Source: Actinokineospora globicatena | GTDB taxonomy: Bacteria > Actinomycetota > Actinomycetes > Mycobacteriales > Pseudonocardiaceae | NCBI RefSeq assembly: GCF_024171945.1 | Contig: NZ_JAMTCR010000008.1 | Coordinates: 124,001-188,000 of the forward strand | Direction: 5' to 3' | Length of the DNA stretch: 64,000 bases | Made by a program: the position numbers and the translations under genes | Shown here: positions 1 to 8,597 of the stretch, in pieces | Numbering within the stretch: position 1 is the first letter of the stretch | Layout: each line of letters opens with the position of its first letter | The notes under the pieces: generated by a model | What the model saw: only the letters and a program-made list of their open reading frames with translations | What the model was told of the DNA's origin: nothing | Database searches by the model: none

Positions 1-950
1 AACACCGTCTTGTCGCGCAGGAACGGCTCGACCACCCGGTCGGTCGTGATCATGGCGCCGATCGGCGCGTAGCCGGAGCTCATGCCCTTGGCGCAGGTCA
101 CGATGTCGGGCTGGTAGCCGAACTTGGCGCAGGCGAAGGTGCTGCCGTGCCTGCCGAACGCGCAGATCACCTCGTCGGAGACCAGCAGCACGTCGTGCTT
201 GTCGCAGATCTCGCGGACCCGCTGGAAGTAGCCGGGTGGGGGAGTGAAGCAGCCACCGGAGTTCTGCACCGGTTCCAGCACCACCGCGGCGACGGTGTCC
301 GGGCCCTCGAACAGGATCGCTTCCTCGATCCGGTCCGCCGCCCACCGCCCGAACGCGACGGGGTCGTCCGCGTGCTCGGTCGCCCGGTAGATGTTGGTGT
401 TGGGCACCCGGAACCCGCCCGGCGTCAGCGGTTCGAACTGCTGCTTCATCGCGGGCAGTCCGGTGATCGCCAACGCGCCCTGCGGGGTGCCGTGGTAGGC
501 GATCGCGCGGCTGATGACCTTGTGCTTGAGCGGGCGGCCGGTCAGCTTGAAGTACTGCTTGGCGACCTTCCACGCGCTCTCCACCGCCTCGCCGCCGCCG
601 GTGGTGAAGAAGACCCGGTTCAGGTCACCCGGTGCGGCGGCCGCGAGCCGTTCGGCCAGCTCGATCACCGGCGGCGTCGCGTACCCCCACACCGGGAAGT
701 ACGCCAGTTCCGCCGCCTGCGCCGCCATCACCGACGCCAGTTCCCGGCGCCCGTGCCCGACCTGCACGACGAACAGCCCGGACAACCCGTCCAGCACCCG
801 CCGTCCCCGGTCGTCCCAGATGTGGGTGCCCTCGCCCCGGGTGATCACCGGGGTGCGGTCGGCGGCGAGCCGGGTGAAGTGCGGCCACAGGTTCCCCCAG
901 CCCGCGGTGGCGGAGCCGGTCGACGCGGGGTCGCGCTCGGTGAGGGTCAT
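1..950 (-). CDS. Class III (omega-amino acid) aminotransferase, 3' end outside window
   Basis: PLP-dependent class III aminotransferase; 316 codons are visible of about 440-460 usual. The frame starts at ATG 950 and stays open to the window edge, so the C-terminus is missing. Family marks are seen: FFTTGGGEAVESAWK, the YHGTPQGALAIT stretch, VVLEPVQNSGG, the SDEVICAFGR metal/cofactor segment and CAKGMSSGYAPIG, whose Lys (about residue 288) is the expected Schiff-base lysine. It ends 19 bp upstream-side of the semialdehyde dehydrogenase start region on the same strand, so the pair looks co-transcribed. With that partner it would convert beta-alanine or a related omega-amino acid plus pyruvate to malonate semialdehyde plus alanine. 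The exact substrate is inferred; aminoisobutyrate or GABA are alternatives. Confidence 0.88.
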   Translation of the reverse strand, partial: MTLTERDPASTGSATAGWGNLWPHFTRLAADRTPVITRGEGTHIWDDRGRRVLDGLSGLFVVQVGHGRRELASVMAAQAAELAYFPVWGYATPPVIELAERLAAAAPGDLNRVFFTTGGGEAVESAWKVAKQYFKLTGRPLKHKVISRAIAYHGTPQGALAITGLPAMKQQFEPLTPGGFRVPNTNIYRATEHADDPVAFGRWAADRIEEAILFEGPDTVAAVVLEPVQNSGGCFTPPPGYFQRVREICDKHDVLLVSDEVICAFGRHGSTFACAKFGYQPDIVTCAKGMSSGYAPIGAMITTDRVVEPFLRDKTV

Positions 951-969
951 GTCCGGTGCTCCTCGTGGG

Positions 970-2460
970 TCAGTCGTTGCGGGGGAAGCCGAGGTCGACG
1001 CCGCGGTGGCCGTCGTCGGGCCAGCGGGAGGTCACGACCTTGCCCCTGGTGAAGAAGTGCACGCCGTCGGTGCCGTGGGCGTGGGTGTCGCCGAACAGCG
1101 AGTCCTTCCAGCCGCCGAAGGAGTAGTACGCGACGGGGACCGGGATCGGCACGTTGACGCCGACCATGCCGACCTCCACCTCGTTCGCGAACCGCCGCGC
1201 GGCCCCGCCGTCGTTGGTGAAGATCGCGGTCCCGTTGCCGTAAGGGTTGCCGTTGACCAAAGACAGCGCTTCGGCGTAGGTCTCCACGCGCACGACAGAC
1301 AGCACGGGACCGAAGATCTCGTCGGTGTAGACCGACATCGCCTGCGTCACGTGGTCGAGCAGCGTCGGCCCGAGGAAGAAGCCGGACCCGTCCGCGTCCG
1401 GCTGCACGTCGCGGCCGTCGACGACCACCCGCGCCCCGGCCTCGGCCCCCGCCGCCACGTAGCCCGCCACCTTGTCCCGGTGCTCGGCGGTGATCAGCGG
1501 GCCCATGTCGCAGCCGCGCCTGCCGTCACCGGTGCGCACCGCGCGGGCCCGGTCGGCGATCGCGTCGACCAGCGGATCGGCGATGGCCCCGACGGCGACC
1601 ACGACGCTGATCGCCATGCACCGCTCGCCCGCCGAGCCGAACCCCGCGTTGATCGCCGCGTCCGCCGTCAGGTCCACGTCCGCGTCGGGCAGCACGACCA
1701 TGTGGTTCTTCGCCCCGCCCAGCGCCTGCACCCGCTTGCCCGCCGCGCTCGCCCGCTGGTGGACGTACCGGGCCACGGGGGTCGACCCGACGAACGACAC
1801 GGCCTTGATGTCCGGGTGGTCCAGCAGCCCGTCGACGGCCTCCTTGTCGCCGTGCAGGACCGTGAACACCCCGTCCGGTAGTCCTGCCCGCTGCCACAAC
1901 CTGGCCAGCAGCAACGCCGCCGACGGGTCCTTCTCGCTCGGCTTGAGCACCACCGTGTTGCCCGCCGCGATCGCGATCGGCACGAACCACAGCGGCACCA
2001 TCACCGGGAAGTTGAACGGGCTGATCACCGCGACCGGCCCGAGCGGCTGCCGGGTGCCGTGCACGTCGACCCCGGTCGAGGCGTTCTCGGTGTGGCCGCC
2101 CTTGAGCAGGTGCCCGATGCCGCAGGCGAACTCCACGACCTCCAGCCCGCGCGCCACCTCGCCCCGCGCGTCGGACACGACCTTGCCGTGCTCGGCGGTG
2201 ATGATCTCGGCCAGCTCGTCGGCCGCCGAGTCGAGCAGCTCGCGGAAGGCGAACAGGACCCTGGTCCGGCGGGAGATCGGGGTGTCGCGCCACCCGGGGA
2301 ACGCCGCCGCACCTGCCGCGACCGCCCGGTCCACCTCGGCCGCGCCCGCCAGCGCCACCCGCCGGGCGACCTCGCCGGTGGCCGGGTCGAACACCTCGGC
2401 CGTGCGGCCCGGGTCCCCGGTCACCTCGGCGCCGCCGATCCAGTGCCGCACGATGTCCAT
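970..2460 (-). CDS. mmsA: CoA-acylating methylmalonate-semialdehyde dehydrogenase
   Basis: Aldehyde dehydrogenase superfamily, 496 aa, the usual MmsA length. It oxidises malonate or methylmalonate semialdehyde with NAD and CoA to acetyl- or propionyl-CoA and CO2. Seen: the N-terminal HWIGGAEV, the FNFPVMVPLWFVP segment, the nucleotide-binding VGSTPVARYV, ALGGAKNHMVVLPDAD, and the catalytic cysteine in GERCMAIS (about residue 281). ATG 2460 gives the canonical start MDIVRHWIGG. The gene precedes the aminotransferase in one operon and is divergent from the PucR regulator, which suggests a beta-alanine/omega-amino-acid or valine degradation module under PucR control. Confidence 0.93.
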   Translation of the reverse strand: MDIVRHWIGGAEVTGDPGRTAEVFDPATGEVARRVALAGAAEVDRAVAAGAAAFPGWRDTPISRRTRVLFAFRELLDSAADELAEIITAEHGKVVSDARGEVARGLEVVEFACGIGHLLKGGHTENASTGVDVHGTRQPLGPVAVISPFNFPVMVPLWFVPIAIAAGNTVVLKPSEKDPSAALLLARLWQRAGLPDGVFTVLHGDKEAVDGLLDHPDIKAVSFVGSTPVARYVHQRASAAGKRVQALGGAKNHMVVLPDADVDLTADAAINAGFGSAGERCMAISVVVAVGAIADPLVDAIADRARAVRTGDGRRGCDMGPLITAEHRDKVAGYVAAGAEAGARVVVDGRDVQPDADGSGFFLGPTLLDHVTQAMSVYTDEIFGPVLSVVRVETYAEALSLVNGNPYGNGTAIFTNDGGAARRFANEVEVGMVGVNVPIPVPVAYYSFGGWKDSLFGDTHAHGTDGVHFFTRGKVVTSRWPDDGHRGVDLGFPRND

Positions 2461-2519
2461 CCGCTCCCCTTCGCCGCTGGTGTCCCCAGCCTCGATCAGG
2501 TGGGGCGCCCCCGGCTAGT

Positions 2520-2567
2520 TACACAGTGCCGGTGATCAGCGGCGATACCCGACGATGTGTAAAACAC
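2520..2567. promoter_or_regulatory. Candidate PucR operator region between mmsA and pucR
   Basis: The 124-bp divergent intergenic region carries TACACAGTG at 2520-2528, with a CAC-A-GTG core at 2522-2528, and the palindrome GTGT-AAA-ACAC at 2557-2567, 18 bp before the pucR start. The reverse complement of the first element recurs before the permease at 4248-4256. Assignment as an operator is inference, because CACTGTG-like words are also frequent elsewhere in this window. Confidence 0.4.
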
Positions 2568-2584
2568 CGTGCTAGCGTCGGCGC

Positions 2585-4165
2585 ATGGACCCCACGGTGG
2601 CGGACGTGCTGGCCATCGCCAGCGTCCAAGCGGGTGACCCCCGGGTGCGCGCGGGCGAGCAGGCGCTGGGCGAGCCGGTGCGCTGGGTGCACGTCAGCGA
2701 GATCGCCAACGTCGCGGGCACCCTGCAGGGCGGGGAACTGCTGCTCTCCACCGGCATCGCCGCCGCCGACCCCGGCGTCGACCTGGTCGCCTACGTGACC
2801 GCCCTGCGCGACGCCGGGGCGCGGGGCCTGATCGTCGAGCTCGGCCCGCACCTGCCCGCGCTGCCCGAGCCGATGGTCCGCACCGCCCGCCGCCTGGGTT
2901 TCCCGCTGGTCGAGCTGCGCCGCACGGTCCGGTTCGTGGAGATCACCGAGGCGGTGCACGCCGGGATCGTCAACGCCCAGCACGAGCGGCTGCGGTTCAC
3001 CCAGCAGGTCAACGAGGTGTTCACGACGCTGACCGTGGAGGGCGCGCGGGCCGAGGAGGTGCTCGCCCAGGCGGGCGCGCTCAGCGGGCACCCGGTCGTG
3101 CTGGAGGACCTCGCGCACCACGCGATCGCGTTCAGCGGCACCCGGGTGGGGGAGGTCCTGCGCGACTGGGAGTCCCGGTCCCGGCTGGCCGTCGCGGGCG
3201 GGGACACGGCTGTGGCCGGGCCGGAGCGGTGGCTGTGCACCCCGGTCGGACCGCGCCGGGGCCGCTGGGGTCGGCTGGTCGTGCCGCTCGCCGTCGCCGA
3301 TCTCGACCGGGTGACCGGTGTGCTGGAACGGGCCGCCGCGACCCTCGCCATCACCCGGATGCTGCACGGCGGCAAGGACATCGCCCTGGACGCGCACGGC
3401 GGCATGCTGCGCGACCTGCTGACCGGCCAGATCACCGACGAGCACGCCGTGGGCGCGCGGTTGCGGGCGATCGGGCTGCGGGTCGGCCGCGCCTACGCCG
3501 TGCTCGTCCTCGCAATCGGCACACCCGGGGCGCCCTCCGCCGACGCCGACCACGCCGCGCTCGACGCCGCCGCCGCGACCGCGCGGACCCAGGGGAGGGC
3601 CGCGCTGACCGGCGTCACCGCGCCCGGCCGGGTCGCGATCGTGTTCTCCTGCCCCGCCGAGACCGACGAACCCGCCGCCGTCCGCTCGTTCCTCGCCGCT
3701 TTGTCCACCCAGCCGCGCCTGCCCGCCGGGCTGGTCGTCGCCGCCGCGACCCCGGCCACCCGGTTCTCCGGCCTGTCCGCCGCGCTGGAGGAGGCGACGC
3801 ACATCGCCGACGCCGTGGCCGCCGACCAGGGCCGGGTCGGTGCCCGCGAGGTCTACCGCACCCGCGACCTGGGCGCGCGGGGCCTGCTGTGGTCGCTGCG
3901 CGCCGACCCCCGGCTGCACCAGTTCGCCGAGCTGCAACTGCACCCGCTGCTCAGCCGCCCGGCCGAGCAGGACCTCCTGGAGCTGCTGCGCTCCTACCTC
4001 GCCGCCAACGGCAACGTCGCCGTGCTCGCCCGTGCCCTGCACCTGAGCAGGCCCGCCGTCTACGCCCGGCTCAAGCGCCTCTCCGACGTCCTCGGCCGCG
4101 ACATCGCCGATGCCGAGACCCGGGTGTCGCTGCACCTGGCGGTCATCGCCCACGACCAGGCCTGA
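2585..4165 (+). CDS. PucR family transcriptional regulator
   Basis: 526 aa. It has an N-terminal PucR domain (about residues 5-125; VADVLAIASVQAGDPRVRAG, then GGELLLSTG), a central GGDEF-like/linker part, and a C-terminal PucR-type HTH_30 region (about 455-520; LLELLRSYLAANGNVAVLARALHLSRPAVYARLKRL). Start ATG 2585 follows the palindrome GTGTAAAACAC. PucR proteins usually control purine, GABA or amino-acid catabolism in response to the nutrient. Position between the mmsA operon and an APC permease makes it the likely local switch for uptake and degradation of an omega-amino acid. The effector is not visible from sequence. Confidence 0.9.
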   Translation: MDPTVADVLAIASVQAGDPRVRAGEQALGEPVRWVHVSEIANVAGTLQGGELLLSTGIAAADPGVDLVAYVTALRDAGARGLIVELGPHLPALPEPMVRTARRLGFPLVELRRTVRFVEITEAVHAGIVNAQHERLRFTQQVNEVFTTLTVEGARAEEVLAQAGALSGHPVVLEDLAHHAIAFSGTRVGEVLRDWESRSRLAVAGGDTAVAGPERWLCTPVGPRRGRWGRLVVPLAVADLDRVTGVLERAAATLAITRMLHGGKDIALDAHGGMLRDLLTGQITDEHAVGARLRAIGLRVGRAYAVLVLAIGTPGAPSADADHAALDAAAATARTQGRAALTGVTAPGRVAIVFSCPAETDEPAAVRSFLAALSTQPRLPAGLVVAAATPATRFSGLSAALEEATHIADAVAADQGRVGAREVYRTRDLGARGLLWSLRADPRLHQFAELQLHPLLSRPAEQDLLELLRSYLAANGNVAVLARALHLSRPAVYARLKRLSDVLGRDIADAETRVSLHLAVIAHDQA

Positions 4166-4247
4166 CCGCGCACACCAGCTCGGCGCCGTCTCCACCGCGC
4201 CGGAGGAGATCGACGGTGACGAGCCCACCGCCACCGGCCGGATCTGA

Positions 4248-4256
4248 CACTGTGTA
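4248..4256. promoter_or_regulatory. Candidate operator copy upstream of the APC permease
   Basis: CACTGTGTA, the exact reverse complement of TACACAGTG at 2520-2528. It lies 70 bp before the permease start. The match of a nine-base word in the two promoters flanking pucR is seen in sequence; binding by PucR is inferred. Confidence 0.35.
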
Positions 4257-4325
4257 GCTCGACCGGCGACACGCTTTACGGTTCGTCACTTGCCGCCCGA
4301 CCGTCCACGATCGACAGTGCACCGC

Positions 4326-5789
4326 ATGACCCAACCCGAGGTGGCGCGGCCCGGTACGACCGGGGACGCGAGCGGCAAGCCCCGGCTCTCCGGTCGCCTC
4401 GGCGTCGGGAGCATCGTCTTCATGGTCATCGCGGCGGCGGCCCCGCTGACCGTCATCGGCGGCAACGTGCCGCTGGCCATCGGGTCCGGCAACGGCGCGG
4501 GCGCGCCGGTCGGGTTCGTGATCGCGGCCCTGGTGCTGCTGGTGTTCTCCATCGGCTTCGTGACCATGACCCCGCACGTCAAGGACGCCGGGGCGTTCTA
4601 CTCCTACGTCACCAAGGGCCTCGGCGGGCGCCTGGGCATGGGCACCGCGTCCGTCGCGCTGGTGGCCTACACCGCCATCCAGGTCGGCATGTACGGCTAC
4701 TTCGGCTGGGCGATCGGCGACCTGGTCACGCACTACGGCGGTCCCGCGATCCCGTGGTGGGTCTTCGCCCTCGGCGGTGTGGTCGTCGTCGGCCTGCTCG
4801 GCTACCGGCACATCGAGCTGAGCTCCAAGGTGCTCGGCGTGGCCCTGGTCCTGGAGATCGCCATCGTCGTCGCCCTGGACGCCGCGATCTTCGCCAAGGG
4901 CGGCGCGGACGGCATCACCGGCACGTCGTTCACCCCGGACGCCATCGGCTCCGGTCCGCTGGGCATCGCGGTCCTGTTCGCGCTCACCGGGTTCATCGGG
5001 TTCGAGGCCACCGCGGTGTTCCGCGACGAGGCCCGCGACCCCGAGCGCACCATCCCGCGCGCCACGTACCTGGCCGTCGGGATCATCGGCGTGTTCTACG
5101 CGCTGTCGTGCTGGGCGATCATCGAGGGCGTCGGCGCGTCGCAGGCGAACGCGGTCGCGACCACCGCGCTCAGCAACGGCGGCAACATGTTGCTCGACTC
5201 GGCGGGCACCTACCTCGGCACGGTGCTGCGCGACATCATGCAGGTCCTGTTGTGCACCAGTGTGTTCGCGTGCGTCCTGTCGTTCCACAACGTCATCGCC
5301 CGCTACCAGTTCGCGTTGGCGGCGCAGGGGTCGTTCCCGGCCGCGCTCGGTCGCGTCCACCCGGTCCAGGGCTCGCCCGCCGCGTCCTCGTTGGCGCAGA
5401 GCACGACCGCGCTCGTCTTCGTCGTCGTGTTCGCCCTCGTCGGCCTGGACCCGCTCGTCGGGGTCTTCGGGTCGATGGCGGGCGTGTCGACGGTGGGCAT
5501 GGTGCTGCTCATGTTGCTGACCTCCGTCGCCGTGTTCGCCTTCTTCCAGCGGGATCCGCAAGCCCGTCGCGGCCGGGTGATGACCACCGTCGTCGCGCCG
5601 ATCGCCGCTGTCGTCGGGTTGGTCGCGAGCCTGTGGTTGGTCATCTCCAACTTCACCCTCGTCACCGGCGGCAGCGTCGGCGTGAGCGTGTTCCTCGCGC
5701 TCATCCCTGTTGTGGCGCTGGTGGCAGGGGTTCTCATCGGGGCTAGTCGCGCAGGGCGGTCAGGGTCCACACCAGCAGCAGCCCGCTGA
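4326..5789 (+). CDS. APC family amino acid permease
   Basis: About 487 aa, roughly 12 hydrophobic segments, typical of APC-superfamily proton-coupled amino acid importers. The N-terminal signature SIVFMVIAAAAPLTVIGGNVPLAI matches the first half-broken helix, and GFIGFEATAVFRDEARDPERTIPRATYLA the conserved loop after helix 6. ATG 4326 (MTQPEVARP) is preferred over an in-frame ATG at 4290, whose 12 extra residues are Pro/Arg-rich. It follows pucR on the same strand after about 160 bp with its own possible operator. Likely it imports the amino acid degraded by the aminotransferase/MmsA pair (inference). Its last 47 bp overlap antisense with the 3' end of the MFS gene. Confidence 0.9.
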   Translation: MTQPEVARPGTTGDASGKPRLSGRLGVGSIVFMVIAAAAPLTVIGGNVPLAIGSGNGAGAPVGFVIAALVLLVFSIGFVTMTPHVKDAGAFYSYVTKGLGGRLGMGTASVALVAYTAIQVGMYGYFGWAIGDLVTHYGGPAIPWWVFALGGVVVVGLLGYRHIELSSKVLGVALVLEIAIVVALDAAIFAKGGADGITGTSFTPDAIGSGPLGIAVLFALTGFIGFEATAVFRDEARDPERTIPRATYLAVGIIGVFYALSCWAIIEGVGASQANAVATTALSNGGNMLLDSAGTYLGTVLRDIMQVLLCTSVFACVLSFHNVIARYQFALAAQGSFPAALGRVHPVQGSPAASSLAQSTTALVFVVVFALVGLDPLVGVFGSMAGVSTVGMVLLMLLTSVAVFAFFQRDPQARRGRVMTTVVAPIAAVVGLVASLWLVISNFTLVTGGSVGVSVFLALIPVVALVAGVLIGASRAGRSGSTPAAAR

Positions 5790-6930
5790 TCACCGCGACC
5801 ACCACGTTGGCGCCGGTCCAGCCGAGCGAGCGGAAGATCTCGGCGGAGACCAGCGACGCCAGCACGGTGATCCCTCCCGCCGCCGCCTCGATCGCGCCCT
5901 GCACCCGGCCGCCGCGCCCGGGCGGGTAGCTGCGGATCGTGTACTGGCTGCCCGAGACGTAGAGCAGGTTCCACGCCACACCGACCAGGCAGAGGCCCAC
6001 CGTGTACCCGGTGACGGAATCGTCGAGCGCGCTGGTGATCCCGCCCGCGGCCAGTGTCGCCGCGCCGAGCGCCGCGCACCGCGCCGCGCCCCAGCGGGTG
6101 ACGAGCCTGCCGCTGACCAGTGCGGGCGCGAACATGCCGACCATGTGCCACTGGATGATCAGCGCGCCGTCACCCGCGGTGTGGTCGTGGTGCGCGCCCG
6201 CGATCGGGCCCATGGTCATCAGCAGCGTCATCAGGCCCGACGCCGCGCCGAGCAGCACCATCGCGGTGCGGAACGTCGTCGCGCCGCTCGCTTCCCGGAT
6301 GCCGATCGGCGCTTTCCACTGCGGCTCACCGGCTTCACCGCCGGGGTGGGCGCGGACGAACAGCACCAGCACGACCACGGCGAACGCCAGCACCGCCACG
6401 AGCAGGTACGACCCCGCGTACTGGGTCCCGAACAGGCCACCGCTCCAGGTCGCCGCCCACGGCCCCACCAATGCCGCGGCGACACCGCCGAGCAGTACCG
6501 TGCTCAACGCCCTCGTCCGCCCGCCCTCAGGCGCTCGATCGGCTGCCAGGTAACGGAAGTAGCCACCGGTCGCCTTGTACAGGCCGACACAGGCCGTCCC
6601 GACGCAGAGCAGGGGGAACGAGTGCGCGATCACCGCCCACATCGACACCAGGCCGCCGGCGGTGGCCGCGAGCGCGCCCGCGATGAGGATCGCGCGGTGC
6701 CCGTGCCTGGCCGACAGCGTGCCCGCGAAGTACGACGCGACCACCGCGACCGCCGCCATTACAGTGAAGGGAACGGTGGCCAGCGCGGTGGACGGGGCCA
6801 AGTGCAGGCCGACCAGCGCGGTGAGCGTGAGGTCGACGGCGAGACCGCCGTAGTAGAGGAACTGGCAGAAGGTCAACACCGCCAGTTCCGGTGTCAACAC
6901 CTGCCTCGGTGGTGTGCTGGCTGTGCTCAT
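5743..6930 (-). CDS. MFS transporter
   Basis: About 395 aa with 12 predicted hydrophobic helices. The loop after helix 2 reads SYFAGTLSARHGHRAILIAGAL, an MFS motif-A-like segment, and the C-terminal half has GRLVTRWGAARCAALG. Start ATG 6930 (MSTASTPPRQVLTPELAV) is chosen because the upstream 20 residues in frame look non-coding. The N-terminal QFLYYGGLAVDLTLTALVGLH resembles SET-like/multidrug members. Substrate unknown. It converges on the APC permease and the coding regions overlap by 47 bp, so read-through from either side would make antisense RNA. Confidence 0.85.
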   Translation of the reverse strand: MSTASTPPRQVLTPELAVLTFCQFLYYGGLAVDLTLTALVGLHLAPSTALATVPFTVMAAVAVVASYFAGTLSARHGHRAILIAGALAATAGGLVSMWAVIAHSFPLLCVGTACVGLYKATGGYFRYLAADRAPEGGRTRALSTVLLGGVAAALVGPWAATWSGGLFGTQYAGSYLLVAVLAFAVVVLVLFVRAHPGGEAGEPQWKAPIGIREASGATTFRTAMVLLGAASGLMTLLMTMGPIAGAHHDHTAGDGALIIQWHMVGMFAPALVSGRLVTRWGAARCAALGAATLAAGGITSALDDSVTGYTVGLCLVGVAWNLLYVSGSQYTIRSYPPGRGGRVQGAIEAAAGGITVLASLVSAEIFRSLGWTGANVVVAVISGLLLVWTLTALRD

Positions 6931-7029
6931 CGCGTGACACTGATCAGCACTCGTGCGACCCCCCAGGCCCAAAGCCACCAAACACCGCACGGTAGCAGGC
7001 CGGGCCCGCGGTGGGACCCGGCCGACCGG

Positions 7030-8466
7030 CTAGCCCGCTGTGGTCTCCGCCTCCTCCGGCCCGCGCAGTTCCCACCGGCCGCGCCTGTGCAGCACCAGCG
7101 CGTAGTAGAGCGCCGCCGCGACGCCGATACCGACGGTGATCGCCAGACTGGGCCGTCCGATGACCGGGTCGAGCGCGTTCTGCCAGATGACGTAAGCCAG
7201 TGCGGCCAACGCGACCACCGGCGCGACCGGGAACCACGGCATCCGGTACGCCGCGTGCGCGGTGGCCCCGGTGCGTCGCCCGTTGATCACCGCGAGGCAC
7301 AGTGCCGCGTACACCGCGACGATGGAGGTCGCGGTCACCACGAGCAGGAAGTCCTTGTCGGCGAAGCACAACGCGGTGGCGAACGCGCCGGTGGCCAGCG
7401 TGGCGATCCACGGCGTCCCGGCCTTGGGGTGGATCGCGGCCAGGCCCCGGCTGATCGTGCCGGGCCACGCCGCGTCCCGGCCGGTGCTGAACACCATCCG
7501 CGCGGTGATGAGGATGATCGCCAGCACCGCGTTGAGGATGGCCAGCGCGATCGCCAGGCTGATGACCGTGTTCACCGTCGAGCCCGCCTTGGCCGTGACG
7601 AAGTAGCTCATCATGTTGTCCGCGGCGAACAACTCCGGCAGCGAGGGCGCGCCGAGCAGCACGGCGGTGACCGGCACCAGCTCGGCGACCACGGTGATCC
7701 CCAGCGCCCACAGGATGGCCTTGGCGATGCCGCGGTGGGCGTTGGTGGTCTCCTCGCCGAAGTACACCGCCGAGCCGTAGCCGTTGTAGGAGAAGATGGC
7801 CACCGCCGCGGCCGCCGTCACCAACCCCGCCGCCGCCGGGCCGACCACGCCGTCCACAGCCGCGACCGGGGCGCTGATCAGCTCACCGAGCGGGCGCGCC
7901 GGGTCGAACAGGCCGAGCGCGCTCACCACGACCAGCGCCACCATCTCGATGGCCAGGAAGACGCCGGTGATCCAGGCGTTGAGCTTGATGTCGAACACCG
8001 CGAGCACCGTCGCGCCCGCCGTGGTCACCGCGGCCACCACCGGATCGGGCAGGCCGGGGATCAGGACCTCCAGGTAGGTGCCGACGCCGAGGGCGATCAC
8101 CGCGATGATCAGCAGCTGGGTGACCAGCAGCAGGCCGAGGGTGACGAACCCGGGCAACCGGCCAAGGGTGCGGGCCACGATGGCGTACTCGCCGCCGCTC
8201 AACGGGTACGCCGAGGCGAGCTCCGCGTAGACGAACGCCATGAACACCCCGACGACGGCGGCGATCACGAAGCTCCAGAACGCGCCGCTGCCCGCCTGGG
8301 CCACGACTCCCGGCGCGATGATGAACACCGAGGACGCGGGCGAGATCGCCGAGAGCGTGATGAGCAGGGTGCCGAGCACCTTCAGCCCCCGGCGCAGCGC
8401 CGGGGTCGGCGGTGGGGAGTTCGGTGTGGACGGTGGGAGTGGGGACGACGGCGACGGATCCGGCAT
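7030..8466 (-). CDS. APC family permease
   Basis: 478 aa, about 12 hydrophobic segments. The Pro/Ser-rich N-terminus (residues 1-22) precedes RRGLKVLGTLLITLSAISPASSVFIIAPGV, the APC helix 1 region, and AYPLSGGEYAIVARTLGR is a conserved loop. ATG 8466 is the start that opens onto the operator region; longer in-frame extensions run through the divergent regulator gene and are rejected. The gene is divergent from TetR and the P1 peptidase, with a perfect inverted repeat 20 bp upstream of its start. That implies repression by that TetR and a role in importing a substrate or product of the peptidase (inferred). Confidence 0.9.
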   Translation of the reverse strand: MPDPSPSSPLPPSTPNSPPPTPALRRGLKVLGTLLITLSAISPASSVFIIAPGVVAQAGSGAFWSFVIAAVVGVFMAFVYAELASAYPLSGGEYAIVARTLGRLPGFVTLGLLLVTQLLIIAVIALGVGTYLEVLIPGLPDPVVAAVTTAGATVLAVFDIKLNAWITGVFLAIEMVALVVVSALGLFDPARPLGELISAPVAAVDGVVGPAAAGLVTAAAAVAIFSYNGYGSAVYFGEETTNAHRGIAKAILWALGITVVAELVPVTAVLLGAPSLPELFAADNMMSYFVTAKAGSTVNTVISLAIALAILNAVLAIILITARMVFSTGRDAAWPGTISRGLAAIHPKAGTPWIATLATGAFATALCFADKDFLLVVTATSIVAVYAALCLAVINGRRTGATAHAAYRMPWFPVAPVVALAALAYVIWQNALDPVIGRPSLAITVGIGVAAALYYALVLHRRGRWELRGPEEAETTAG

Positions 8467-8485
8467 GGCGGTCTCCTCGGACGCG

Positions 8486-8510
8486 GTTCTTTGACTGGTC
8501 ATCAAAGAAC
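8486..8510. promoter_or_regulatory. Perfect 25-bp inverted repeat, probable TetR operator (permease side)
   Basis: GTTCTTTGA (8486-8494), 7-base spacer, TCAAAGAAC (8502-8510); both arms are exact reverse complements. It lies 20 bp upstream of the permease ATG, within the leader or promoter, and in the divergent region shared with the tetR gene. Confidence 0.75.
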
Positions 8511-8572
8511 TCGGCGAGCCGCGCGTCAATACCAGGATTCGAAACGGTATGACCACAGACGGAGACTCTTGC

Positions 8573-8597
8573 GTTCTTTGACGGGCGGTTGAACAAT
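8573..8597. promoter_or_regulatory. Second operator half-site overlapping the tetR start
   Basis: The same GTTCTTTGA word occurs at 8573-8581. With the same 7-base spacer the other arm (8589-8597) matches TCAAAGAAC at 5 of 9 positions, so this is a degenerate copy reaching into the first tetR codon. It would give autoregulation with weaker affinity than the 8486 site (inference). Confidence 0.55.

Noticed and set aside
5710..8592. A 960-codon open frame on the plus strand antisense to the MFS and APC genes
   Set aside because: Translation is Arg/His/Gln/Asp-rich low complexity with no motif, while the minus strand encodes two clear membrane transporters. Long antisense frames are expected at this GC content.
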